Source: JBBSJV01 sp038256935 (lineage in GTDB: Bacteria > Patescibacteriota > JACMRA01). From it: a stretch of 14,869 bases of DNA. The stretch's first letter is position 1, and each line of letters begins with the position of its first letter. The stretch is taken from assembly GCA_038256935.1 (NCBI GenBank), contig JBBSJV010000030.1, forward strand, positions 1-14,869, written 5' to 3'. This document shows, piece by piece, positions 1 through 7,357 of the stretch. Both the position numbers and the translations under genes were made by a program. Under the pieces are notes generated by a model. The model did not search any database, was not told where the DNA came from, and was given only the letters and a program-made list of their open reading frames with translations.

Positions 1-195
1 CATGGTTAGAGTAGCACTTTGGACAACCCTTTTTTTGCGTAAATACATACTTGAGATAATTAAGTAATTATCTTTTAGCTTATCTTAGCTTACTGAAGCT
101 GACAAGGGGTAATTGTAGCTCCATTTTTTCCCTATATGCCGGGATTTGTGAGTAATGCCTGCAAGTATCTCGGCTAAATAAGGATCCACTATAAA
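1..195. other. left-edge region, no supported gene
   Basis: No reading frame here can be supported. The stretch is AT-rich and contains the palindrome annotated at 54-73 and a weak AGCTT/AAGCT hairpin near 90-105. It probably holds the upstream region of a gene lying off the left edge. A minus-strand frame near 1-48 is open to the edge, but its identity cannot be told from so few codons. Confidence 0.4.
54..73. repeat. AT-rich palindrome, 9-bp arms
   Basis: AGATAATTA and TAATTATCT are perfect inverted arms separated by AG. The shape fits an operator or a weak hairpin. On the plus strand it is followed by TTTT, so a weak terminator is also possible. No partner protein can be named. Confidence 0.35.
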
Positions 196-220
196 ACAAA
201 AACCCAGCGGATGACTGGGT
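193..220 (-). terminator. intrinsic terminator of rpoC
   Basis: On the minus strand ACCCAG, a 7-nt loop and CTGGGT form a perfect 6-bp stem. It is followed by a T tract (TTTT, G, TTTT). It begins 28 bp past the rpoC stop codon, the right place and orientation to end the rpoC transcript. Confidence 0.8.
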
Positions 221-248
221 AATTGATTGCTTGAGTTTTTAGATTAGT

Positions 249-3200
249 TTATACATCTCCTTCATCTAGATCATCTTCAACATAATTGGATGCCATTTGT
301 ACTCTGCTTTCACTAAATCCAGTTCCAGCAGGGATCAATTGTCCTAGAATTACGTTTTCTTTAAGACCAAGTAAGTAGTCTTTTCTTCCACTTACAACTG
401 CTTCGACAAGTACCTTTGAAGTCTCTTGGAATGAGGCTGCTGAAAGGAATGAGTCTGTAGAAAGTGAAGACTTAGAGATACCAGTAATTACTCTCTTGAA
501 GGTAGCAACGCGGCCTCCTGCTGCTTTGACAGTATTGTTTACCTCAACAATTACAGGAAGTTTTACTAAATCTCCTGGAACGTATTCAGTGTCTCCTGAG
601 TCGATAATTTGAACTCTGTTACACATTTGGCGTATTATCACTTCGATGTGTTTTTCATTAACTGTGATACCATTTGCTACATAGATTCCTCTAAGCTCAT
701 TTACGATGTATTCTTGTACAGCATCAAGACCAGCTAGATCAAGTAATTCTTGAAGATTGACTGGGCCTTCACTAAGTTGTTGACCTGTCTTTACGGTCTG
801 ACCTTTTTCAACGATCAAATACAATCCTGCAGGTGATTCTACTTCTAGTGTTTCAGGTTCGGATTGTCTGATAACGATTTGATCTGATTCAGCTTCGATG
901 ACTCCGTTGATACCAGATTTTATAAGTTCTCCATTATCTTTGATAAATAGATTGTCACTAGCTGATACATTTGAGCCTGATTCTAGTAATAGAGCATCTT
1001 TTTCGGCGTTGAAAGGTAGAGAGTAAACTGTTTTATGACTTGCAATTTTGAGTCTGAATCCAGTTTCAAGATTTCCAGAAGTTTCTTCAACAACACCATC
1101 AATATAAGAAATTGGGGCAATGTATTTAGGAATACGACCTTCAAAAACTTCTTCTACACGGGATAAACCTTGGGTAATATCAGCTTTTAAGATGACACCT
1201 CCAGTATGTTTTCCTTGGTTCATTGTAAGTTGAGTACTGTTTTCTCCCAAACTTTGCGCTCCGATAATACCAACTGGTACACCCATAGCCACTGGATGGT
1301 GAGAGCTAAAGTCAATACCGTAACATTTTTGACAGATACCTCTATTTAATGCGCATTTAGTTGCTGATCTAACCCAGACTTGCTTTACATCAAAGTCAGC
1401 AAGGAGTCTGACTAATTCTCTGTTTAGAAGTTCTCCACCCTTTGCAACTACATTTCCATTTACAACTACATCTTTAAGTAAGTATCTTCCGTAAGCTCTA
1501 CCATTTGGAATATCCCATAGCTTGGCACCCATTCCAGTTTCGTTAGACTCAAGTAGGATTCCTTCTGTAGTTCCACAATCCTCGCTCATGATAATAAGGT
1601 TCTGAGCAACATCTACAAGACGTCTTGTTAGGTATCCAGCATCAGCTGTTTTTAGGGAAAGATCGGCCTGACCTTTACGCTGTCCTTTCATTTGGATAAA
1701 GTATTCTAGACCTGTTAAACCTTCTAAGTAACCGTGAGTTGCAGGAAGCTCGATGATGTGACCTCCAGCTGTAACTGATAAACCTCTAATTCCAACCATC
1801 AGGTTAAGCTGGGAAATACTTCCTTTTGCCCCTGAGTTGATCATCAAGGCCACATTACTGTCTTCACCAAGTGATTCTCCAGCTAAGATTGCGATCTTTT
1901 CTGAGGTTTCTCTCCATACTGAAACGATTTGTCTGTGTCTTTCTGTTGTGGTTAAAATTCCAATATCAAAAGAGTCTTGAATCTTGGTTACTTTTTCTCT
2001 AGAATCATCAAGTAAAGGATATTTACTTTGTGGGATATTAAAGTCTTGACTGGATAAGGAGATACCAGATTGAGTTGCGTATTTGTAAGCTAATTCTTTA
2101 ATAGTGTCCAATACATTTGGCATTTTTTCTGGACCAATCTCAAAGTAAAGCTCATTTAAGAATTTCAAATAAGTTTTTTTGTTCATCGTTTCATTAATGA
2201 ATCTGAAGTTACTTGGGAAACAGCTATTAAAGATAATTCTACCTATAGTAGTTTCCATGACTTCGTTTGTCTCAGCTTTTAGGATATCCACTTTGATCCT
2301 GTCTTGCAAGCCGATATGTCCATGGAAATAGGCATAGTAAGCTTCATTCATTGATGAGTAGGCTTTTAATTCTTTGCTTTCTTTGGTATCTTTATTCATC
2401 ATGGTTAGATAGAAACTACCTAAGACTATATCTAAAGTACCTCCACTCATGATTAATTCTCCACTAGCAGGTTTAAGTAGATTTTTGGTAGATAACATCA
2501 AATCCCTAGCTTCCTCCTGTCCTTTTATAGTAATAGGAAGATGCACAGCCATTTGATCTCCATCAAAATCAGCATTAAAGGCTGAACAAACTAATGGATG
2601 CAATCTTATGGCTTTACCTTCGATAAGGATAGGCCTAAAAGCTAAAAATGACAATCTATGAAGTGTAGGTGCACGATTTAATAGAACGTATTTGTCTTGA
2701 ATAACCTCATCTAAAACATCATAAACTAAAGGTATCTTACTTTCAATAAGTCTGCGAGCAGAGTGAACATTAAAACATTGATGCTCTTCACCGATGACTC
2801 CTGATTCAGATTTAGAAATGATTCTACCGATCAAAAAAGGTTTGAATAACTCCAAAGCCATTTCTTTTGGTAGTCCACATTGGTCTAATTTAAGGCTTGG
2901 TCCAATAATTACAACAGAACGGCCAGAGTAATCTACACGTTTTCCAAGTAGATTTTGTCTAAAACGACCAGTTTTACCTTTCAAAATATCAGTTAGTGAT
3001 TTTAATGGTCTCTTGATTCCATTTGAAGCCATGACTTGGCGACCATTTCTAGCTGAATTATCAATTAAAGCTTCCACTGCCTCTTGAAGCATACGTTTTT
3101 CATTACGAAGGATTACTTCAGGAGCTCCAATCTGGATCAATTTACGTAAACGATTGTTTCTGTTGATAAGTCTTCTGTATAACTCATTAAGATCAGAGGC

Positions 3201-4217
3201 AGCAAATCTACCACCATCTAATTGTAACATAGGTCTAAGATCAGGTGGCAAGACCATGATTCTTTTCAGGACCATCCATTCTGGGCGAGTATTGTTGTTG
3301 ATAAAATGCTTAACTAGCTTTAGTCTTTTAGCTATTTTCTTTTTGGCTTGGCCTTTGGTTTTCTCTAAATCTTCTTTTAGAGTCTTGTAGGAATTTTCCA
3401 GATTAACTTGTTTTAATAGGCTTTCGATGGCTTCTGCTCCAATTTCAGCAACAAATACCGGTCCAAATTTTTGAGATAGTTCTTGGTAGATGATTTCTGT
3501 AATTACATCTTTGATTTTGAGTGAGTCTAATTCTTTTTTGGCTACTTCAGAAATAGTTTCAATACGAGCTATTAGTTCGATTTGTTGTGTCTTTAGGATT
3601 TCCTTATCAGTGTCGTATTTTGCTTTCAAATCTTCTTTTGCTGCTTCTGAGGCTGATTTATCGACCTGGTATTGCCTAGATAACTCTTGGAATTTTTCAT
3701 CAAAATTGGCTTTAGTTAGCTTGATTCTGGCTTCAGCTTCTTTGTCGATCTTAGAAAGATACTCTTCTCTCATTTTCTCATCAATCTTAGTGATTACGTA
3801 TGCTGAAAAGTAAGCTACGCGGCTAAGATCAGTAGATTTCATGTCTAAAAGTAGGGCAATTCTAGATGGAATAACACGTAAAAACCAAGGATGACAAGCA
3901 GGTGCTGCTAGGGTAATATGACCCATTCTTTCTCTACGTACTGCGCTACGAGTGACTTCTACACCGCATTTATCACAGATTACACCAGCATATCTATACC
4001 TTTTGTATTTACCACATCCACACTCCCAGTCTTTTACAGGACCAAAAATGGCTTGGCAAAATAGCCCATTCATTTGTGGAGCTCCTGTTCTGTAGTTGAT
4101 GGTTTCGGCAGTTAATACCTCCCCATAGCTCATATCTAACATCTCGTCAGGAGACATTAGTTGAAGGCTGACTGAATCTACTTTTTTTAGGTTACTTGGA
4201 ATTGCTACGTAAGGCAT
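249..4217 (-). CDS. rpoC: DNA-directed RNA polymerase subunit beta'
   Basis: This is the beta' subunit of RNA polymerase, which carries the catalytic Mg site. Visible in 1322 residues: the N-terminal zinc site (Cys66, Cys68, Cys81, Cys84); the switch region RFRQNLLGKRVDYSGRSV (about 418-435); the catalytic NADFDGD at 548-554; the bridge helix around 841-875; the second zinc site (Cys881, Cys955, Cys962, Cys965); and the trigger loop around 991-1010. Residues about 145-235 are a charged, coiled-coil-like insertion compared with compact RpoC proteins. The trigger loop reads QLTMNQGKHTGG, where most bacteria have QLTMRTFHTGG. The bridge helix begins IQMKGQRKG, where ISTHGARKG is usual. The ATG at 4217 starts the expected MPYVAIPSNLKKVDS leader and lies just after a TATAAT box. 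rpoB is not the upstream neighbour, which is unusual. Identity is certain. Confidence 0.99.
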   Translation of the reverse strand: MPYVAIPSNLKKVDSVSLQLMSPDEMLDMSYGEVLTAETINYRTGAPQMNGLFCQAIFGPVKDWECGCGKYKRYRYAGVICDKCGVEVTRSAVRRERMGHITLAAPACHPWFLRVIPSRIALLLDMKSTDLSRVAYFSAYVITKIDEKMREEYLSKIDKEAEARIKLTKANFDEKFQELSRQYQVDKSASEAAKEDLKAKYDTDKEILKTQQIELIARIETISEVAKKELDSLKIKDVITEIIYQELSQKFGPVFVAEIGAEAIESLLKQVNLENSYKTLKEDLEKTKGQAKKKIAKRLKLVKHFINNNTRPEWMVLKRIMVLPPDLRPMLQLDGGRFAASDLNELYRRLINRNNRLRKLIQIGAPEVILRNEKRMLQEAVEALIDNSARNGRQVMASNGIKRPLKSLTDILKGKTGRFRQNLLGKRVDYSGRSVVIIGPSLKLDQCGLPKEMALELFKPFLIGRIISKSESGVIGEEHQCFNVHSARRLIESKIPLVYDVLDEVIQDKYVLLNRAPTLHRLSFLAFRPILIEGKAIRLHPLVCSAFNADFDGDQMAVHLPITIKGQEEARDLMLSTKNLLKPASGELIMSGGTLDIVLGSFYLTMMNKDTKESKELKAYSSMNEAYYAYFHGHIGLQDRIKVDILKAETNEVMETTIGRIIFNSCFPSNFRFINETMNKKTYLKFLNELYFEIGPEKMPNVLDTIKELAYKYATQSGISLSSQDFNIPQSKYPLLDDSREKVTKIQDSFDIGILTTTERHRQIVSVWRETSEKIAILAGESLGEDSNVALMINSGAKGSISQLNLMVGIRGLSVTAGGHIIELPATHGYLEGLTGLEYFIQMKGQRKGQADLSLKTADAGYLTRRLVDVAQNLIIMSEDCGTTEGILLESNETGMGAKLWDIPNGRAYGRYLLKDVVVNGNVVAKGGELLNRELVRLLADFDVKQVWVRSATKCALNRGICQKCYGIDFSSHHPVAMGVPVGIIGAQSLGENSTQLTMNQGKHTGGVILKADITQGLSRVEEVFEGRIPKYIAPISYIDGVVEETSGNLETGFRLKIASHKTVYSLPFNAEKDALLLESGSNVSASDNLFIKDNGELIKSGINGVIEAESDQIVIRQSEPETLEVESPAGLYLIVEKGQTVKTGQQLSEGPVNLQELLDLAGLDAVQEYIVNELRGIYVANGITVNEKHIEVIIRQMCNRVQIIDSGDTEYVPGDLVKLPVIVEVNNTVKAAGGRVATFKRVITGISKSSLSTDSFLSAASFQETSKVLVEAVVSGRKDYLLGLKENVILGQLIPAGTGFSESRVQMASNYVEDDLDEGDV

Positions 4218-4222
4218 AAAAT

Positions 4223-4250
4223 ATTATATATAAACGACAAAAAAGCCCAA
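4223..4250 (-). promoter_or_regulatory. proximal rpoC promoter, leaderless type
   Basis: On the minus strand TATAAT (4228-4223) lies 5 nt before the rpoC ATG, with TTGGGC 16 bp upstream as a weak -35. Transcription from this box would start at or very near the ATG. The -35 overlaps the terminator-like hairpin at 4239-4258. Confidence 0.5.
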
Positions 4251-4258
4251 ATGGACTT
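4239..4258 (-). terminator. terminator-like hairpin upstream of rpoC
   Basis: On the minus strand AAGTCC, ATTT, GGGCTT form a 6-bp stem (one G-U pair) with a 4-nt loop, followed by six T. It can end transcripts coming from recG or from the promoter at 4315-4342. Because it lies upstream of rpoC it may also act as an attenuator. The stem is short, so its strength is uncertain. Confidence 0.6.
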
Positions 4259-4289
4259 AGTTAATTGTTGGTACTGTGTTGTATACCAT
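4257..4289 (-). other. possible 10-codon leader frame before rpoC
   Basis: A short frame (MVYNTVPTIN) begins about 20 nt after the predicted start site of the distal promoter. Its stop codon overlaps the terminator-like hairpin. Leader peptides of attenuators are placed this way, but a frame this short can easily occur by chance and has no clear ribosome binding site. Confidence 0.2.
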
Positions 4290-4314
4290 TGTGCTTAAGC
4301 TTGATATATAATAA

Positions 4315-4342
4315 ATGATAGCATAAATCTCAGAATTGTCAA
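4315..4342 (-). promoter_or_regulatory. strong extended -10 promoter upstream of rpoC
   Basis: On the minus strand a perfect TTGACA (4342-4337) is followed after 16 bp by TATCAT (4320-4315). TGC just before the -10 makes it an extended -10. The start site would be near 4308, giving a leader of about 90 nt before the rpoC ATG that contains the hairpin at 4239-4258. Confidence 0.65.
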
Positions 4343-4363
4343 GCTACACTTTGGCTTTGGGGC

Positions 4364-5644
4364 TTACTCTTTCCAGATTTTTTGAATCTCATTTTTGATG
4401 TATTTTTCAAGGCGTGGTAAAGTTTTATTTAGTTTTTTATAATCAAGGCTACCAGCTAAGTCTTTTAGTTTAGAAAGATCGGTTTTATCTAGCTCCATTA
4501 GTTCTGATATTTCATTGGTGTACCCACTTTGTTGAACTCCAAGTAAATCACCTGATCCTCTTAGTTTCAGATCTTGTTCAGCAATTTGAAACCCATCGTG
4601 AAGACTTGCGATCAGGTTTAATCTACGGTTACTAAGATTCTCTGTTGTAGTAACTAAAAAGCATCTATTATCCCCATAACTATTTCTGCCAATTCTACCC
4701 CTTATTTGGTGTAAAGCTGCTAATCCAAATCTTTCAGCATTCAAAACAATCATCACCGTAGCTTCAGAAACATCCACCCCGACTTCAATCACAGAAGTAG
4801 CAATCATTACAGCAGGTCCAACATGCTCTTTGAAATCTTGAAGGATATCTTTTTTTTGCTTATCTTTACCATGGACAACGTAAAATTTGGTATTACCTGT
4901 TAATTTGGATTGAAAGTATTTTTTGGCCTTCACTACGCTCCATAAATCATCCTCAATTTCTTCTTTATCCTCCCTTTTAGCACAGACTACATAGATTTTG
5001 CGACCTGATTCCAGTACTTGATTTATTTGAAGGTTTAAACTGCCTAAGTCTTCAAAGCTGATTAGTTTAGTCTCAATTTCTTTTCTAGTGGACACTTTCT
5101 CAATAAAGTTTGGAGTCAGATCTGAATAAAAAGTTAAAGCCAAGGTTCTTGGGATCGGAGTAGCACTAAAGGATATAAAATGAGGTGTGAGGCTTTGCTC
5201 ATGATACTTTCTGTATTGATCATTAAGCTTAAGTCTTTGCTGAACTCCAAATCTATGCTGCTCATCCACTAAAACCATATCGGGTTTTAACTCTGGCTGG
5301 AAAAGTAGAGCATGAGTGCCAAACCAAAATTGCCTATTAGATGACTGAATTTTAGTTAATATGTCCTTTTTTTTGATAACTTGTCCGTTAAATTCAGCTT
5401 TTTCGCCTGATAAATAATTGCAGTCTAATCTGAAGCTGTGATCGAGGTCTTTATATAGCTTAAGGAAGTTTTTGTAGTGCTGGTAAGCCAAGACTTCAGT
5501 TGGGGCAATCATGGAGACTATTCCATTTTCTAAACTTTTGAGATATGCTAAGGCTAAAACAAAAGCAACAATGGTTTTACCGCTTCCAACGTCACCGATT
5601 ACAATTCTATTTATTGCTTTTTGCTTTGACATGTTTATTTTCAT
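4364..5644 (-). CDS. recG: RecG helicase core, N-terminally truncated
   Basis: RecG is a DNA translocase that remodels stalled forks and Holliday junctions. This 426-residue frame contains motif I GDVGSGKT (17-24), the DEQH box (127-130) followed by RFGVQQR, SATPIPRT (160-167), the second helicase domain with ATSVIEVGVDV and QIRGRIGR, and the RecG-specific LRGSGDLLGVQQSG near the C terminus. The part from motif I to the end matches normal RecG length. What is missing is the whole wedge domain and the start of the first helicase domain, about 270 residues. An in-frame TAG lies two codons before the ATG, and the divergent wecA-like gene starts 32 bp away, so no upstream extension exists. ATG at 5632 is an alternative start. 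It may be a separate helicase polypeptide or a decaying fragment; the remaining motifs are intact. Confidence 0.85.
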   Translation of the reverse strand: MKINMSKQKAINRIVIGDVGSGKTIVAFVLALAYLKSLENGIVSMIAPTEVLAYQHYKNFLKLYKDLDHSFRLDCNYLSGEKAEFNGQVIKKKDILTKIQSSNRQFWFGTHALLFQPELKPDMVLVDEQHRFGVQQRLKLNDQYRKYHEQSLTPHFISFSATPIPRTLALTFYSDLTPNFIEKVSTRKEIETKLISFEDLGSLNLQINQVLESGRKIYVVCAKREDKEEIEDDLWSVVKAKKYFQSKLTGNTKFYVVHGKDKQKKDILQDFKEHVGPAVMIATSVIEVGVDVSEATVMIVLNAERFGLAALHQIRGRIGRNSYGDNRCFLVTTTENLSNRRLNLIASLHDGFQIAEQDLKLRGSGDLLGVQQSGYTNEISELMELDKTDLSKLKDLAGSLDYKKLNKTLPRLEKYIKNEIQKIWKE

Positions 5645-5666
5645 TAGCTAATTCTTGCGATATAAT
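5638..5666 (+). promoter_or_regulatory. promoter of the wecA-like gene
   Basis: TTTTCA (5638-5643) and a perfect TATAAT (5661-5666) are separated by 17 bp. The ATG at 5676 is 9 nt past the -10, so the mRNA would be leaderless or carry only a few extra nucleotides. The same -35 hexamer and spacing recur at 7283-7311. Confidence 0.65.
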
Positions 5667-5675
5667 TCGTCAACT

Positions 5676-6797
5676 ATGAAAGAGTTTATTTTCAACCCTC
5701 AAGTCCTGATTTTAACCTTAACTCTTACAGCTTTAAACCTTTTCATATCATATCTAGCAGGTAAGTATGTCTACAAATTAGCTCACAAAACTGATATTAC
5801 AGATAACCCTCTACTTGCAAGTCATAGGAAAAAACAGCGCGAGCCAATTGCCTTACTTGGGGGCCAGAGTTTTATTTGGACATCTTTGTTTTTTGGTGGA
5901 ATTTTGTGGTTATTTCGAAAACAGTTATTTCCTTTTATCGATTTAGACACGCCACTTGTAGCTAATATATTAGGACAGAATCTGGAACCTTTTAGGCTGA
6001 TTTATATTTACTTAGCTGTGATGGTCTTAGCTATTACTGGGATAATGGATGACAAATTTCAATTCAGCTCCAAGGTGATGTTTATTCCGGTTACTATTGC
6101 CTTACTTTTGACGATTTTTAATGGGGCAATCAAGGTTGAGGTTTTTTCTTATCCCTTCAATGATCTTATCCCAAATATTGCTTGGTTTCATAGTTTTCTA
6201 GCATTTGCTTGGATTGGCTTTTGTATCGCAGCTACCAAATTTTTGGATGGTCATGATGGCTTAGTCTCAAGTATTGGAATCATTAGCCTCGTCACAATTG
6301 CTTTAACAGCCTCTTTAAATTATATTAATCAACCTTTTATTTTTGCTTTGGCTTTGATTTGGGCAGGGGGTATATTAGGGTTTTTACCACACAATCTACC
6401 TAATGCTAAAATGTATTTGGGAGAATCTGGATCTCTTGTAATTGGCTATATTATAGGGGTATTATCTCTACTTAGTGGCACCAAGGTAGCAACTGCTGGA
6501 AGTCTTATTGCTTTCTTTGTTTTCGATGTTATTGTTGTAATGATTTTCAGAATAAGGAGAGGGCAAAGTCCTTTTGAGGGGGATCGCACTCATTTGCATC
6601 TAAGGCTAACTGATATTGGCTGGAATAAATGGAATGTACTTGGATTTTTTGTTGTTCTATCAAGTATCAGTGGTTTAGTAGGTGTCTTGTTTTCTACTCA
6701 GTTTAAGATCTATTATATTCTTTTTCAGTTTGTCTTGATTTTATTATTTTTATTCCTAATCCCTATTTCTAAGCAGGGCTCAAACCCAAAATCTTAG
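5676..6797 (+). CDS. WecA/MraY-family polyprenyl-phosphate sugar-1-phosphate transferase
   Basis: This is an integral membrane enzyme of the family that moves a sugar-1-phosphate from a UDP-sugar onto a polyprenyl phosphate, starting glycan synthesis at the cytoplasmic membrane. About ten hydrophobic segments are visible over 373 residues. Family motifs in order: LLGGQSF (about 60), GIMDDKF with the Asp pair at 125-126, KFLDGHDGL (189-197), YLGESGSL (247-254) and DRTHLHLRL (303-311). Three positions differ from the usual signatures: Asn to Lys before LDG, Asp to Glu in GDxGS, and HLHHRL to HLHLRL. The start is set at the ATG at 5676, because a TATAAT lies just upstream; a TTG seven codons earlier would overlap that box. 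The pattern is closer to WecA/TagO than to MraY. The substrate is unknown. Its stop overlaps that of the next gene by 4 bp. Confidence 0.85.
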   Translation: MKEFIFNPQVLILTLTLTALNLFISYLAGKYVYKLAHKTDITDNPLLASHRKKQREPIALLGGQSFIWTSLFFGGILWLFRKQLFPFIDLDTPLVANILGQNLEPFRLIYIYLAVMVLAITGIMDDKFQFSSKVMFIPVTIALLLTIFNGAIKVEVFSYPFNDLIPNIAWFHSFLAFAWIGFCIAATKFLDGHDGLVSSIGIISLVTIALTASLNYINQPFIFALALIWAGGILGFLPHNLPNAKMYLGESGSLVIGYIIGVLSLLSGTKVATAGSLIAFFVFDVIVVMIFRIRRGQSPFEGDRTHLHLRLTDIGWNKWNVLGFFVVLSSISGLVGVLFSTQFKIYYILFQFVLILLFLFLIPISKQGSNPKS

Positions 6798-7276
6798 TCG
6801 TCCTCATTAAAAAACATTGCTTCTAGATCACTTGGGTTAGAGGCAGCTGTTTTATTGTTTATCCAAGGCTTATTTTCCTGTTTTTTATTTTTATTTGCAT
6901 TATTAAAAGGGTTTCTAAAGAATGATTGTTTCTCCTTAATATCTTCAGCTGACTTTGGATGGTCAAATTCGCTAAAATCACTTTCTACCTCCTCAACCTC
7001 ATTAATTTCTTCAATTCCTTTAACTTGTTCTGTCTTTGGATTATAAACTGGTAATTCTGGAACAATTGTTTCTAATTGTGGTTCTAACACTACCTTTTCA
7101 GGAGCTTTTTGAGTTGGTTTAGCTAGTTTTTTGAGTGCTTTTAACCTATCCAGACTCACTGATAATGGTTTAATCACGGGCTGCACTGTGGTTGGTTGAG
7201 GCATTGGTACAGACTTTTTGACCTGACTTTTTGGGTCAAGCTTACCTTTAGATGGTAGTCTAGTCTGGATCTGCAT
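6794..7276 (-). CDS. hypothetical disordered protein
   Basis: The product is a 160-residue protein I do not recognise. The first half is rich in Lys, Pro and Gln (PQPTTVQPVIKPL, LKKLAKPTQKAPEK). The middle is acidic (EEINEVEEVESDFSEFD). The tail is Asn- and Lys-rich and ends DLEAMFFNEDD. There is no signal peptide, membrane segment or known motif, and it is probably largely unstructured with a short conserved-looking C-terminal peptide. Reality of the gene is supported by a TTTTCA-N17-TATAAT promoter 6 nt before the ATG. It lies tail to tail with the wecA-like gene and head to head with galU. An adaptor or envelope-associated role would be a guess. Confidence 0.65.
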   Translation of the reverse strand: MQIQTRLPSKGKLDPKSQVKKSVPMPQPTTVQPVIKPLSVSLDRLKALKKLAKPTQKAPEKVVLEPQLETIVPELPVYNPKTEQVKGIEEINEVEEVESDFSEFDHPKSAEDIKEKQSFFRNPFNNANKNKKQENKPWINNKTAASNPSDLEAMFFNEDD

Positions 7277-7282
7277 TTTTAT

Positions 7283-7311
7283 ATTATACTTTAGTTTTTC
7301 AATCCTGAAAA
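7283..7311 (-). promoter_or_regulatory. leaderless promoter of the disordered-protein gene
   Basis: On the minus strand TTTTCA (7311-7306), 17 bp, then a perfect TATAAT (7288-7283), followed by 6 nt and the ATG. Transcription would begin on the start codon. It lies back to back with the galU promoter. Confidence 0.65.
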
Positions 7312-7313
7312 GT

Positions 7314-7342
7314 TTGACAGGTGATTTAATAAGTTCTAGTCT
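7314..7342 (+). promoter_or_regulatory. probable galU promoter
   Basis: A perfect TTGACA (7314-7319) is followed after 17 bp by TAGTCT (7337-7342), a weak -10. The predicted start leaves about 8 nt before the galU ATG, with no Shine-Dalgarno sequence. Confidence 0.45.
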
Positions 7343-7357
7343 TAAAAATATTTATAT

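Noticed and set aside
1..66. Minus-strand frame at the left edge containing GCPKC, like a zinc ribbon
   Set aside because: It has no ATG, GTG or TTG start before an in-frame stop, and too few codons are present. An alternative ATG at 48 lies in a different frame.
3154..3813. Plus-strand frames of 78 and 107 codons inside rpoC
   Set aside because: They lie opposite the strongly conserved rpoC coding sequence and show no family resemblance; they are antisense shadows.
5626..5631. TTGACA on the plus strand as the -35 of the wecA-like gene
   Set aside because: It is 29 bp from the TATAAT, far outside the workable spacing. TTTTCA at 5638 gives the 17-bp spacer.
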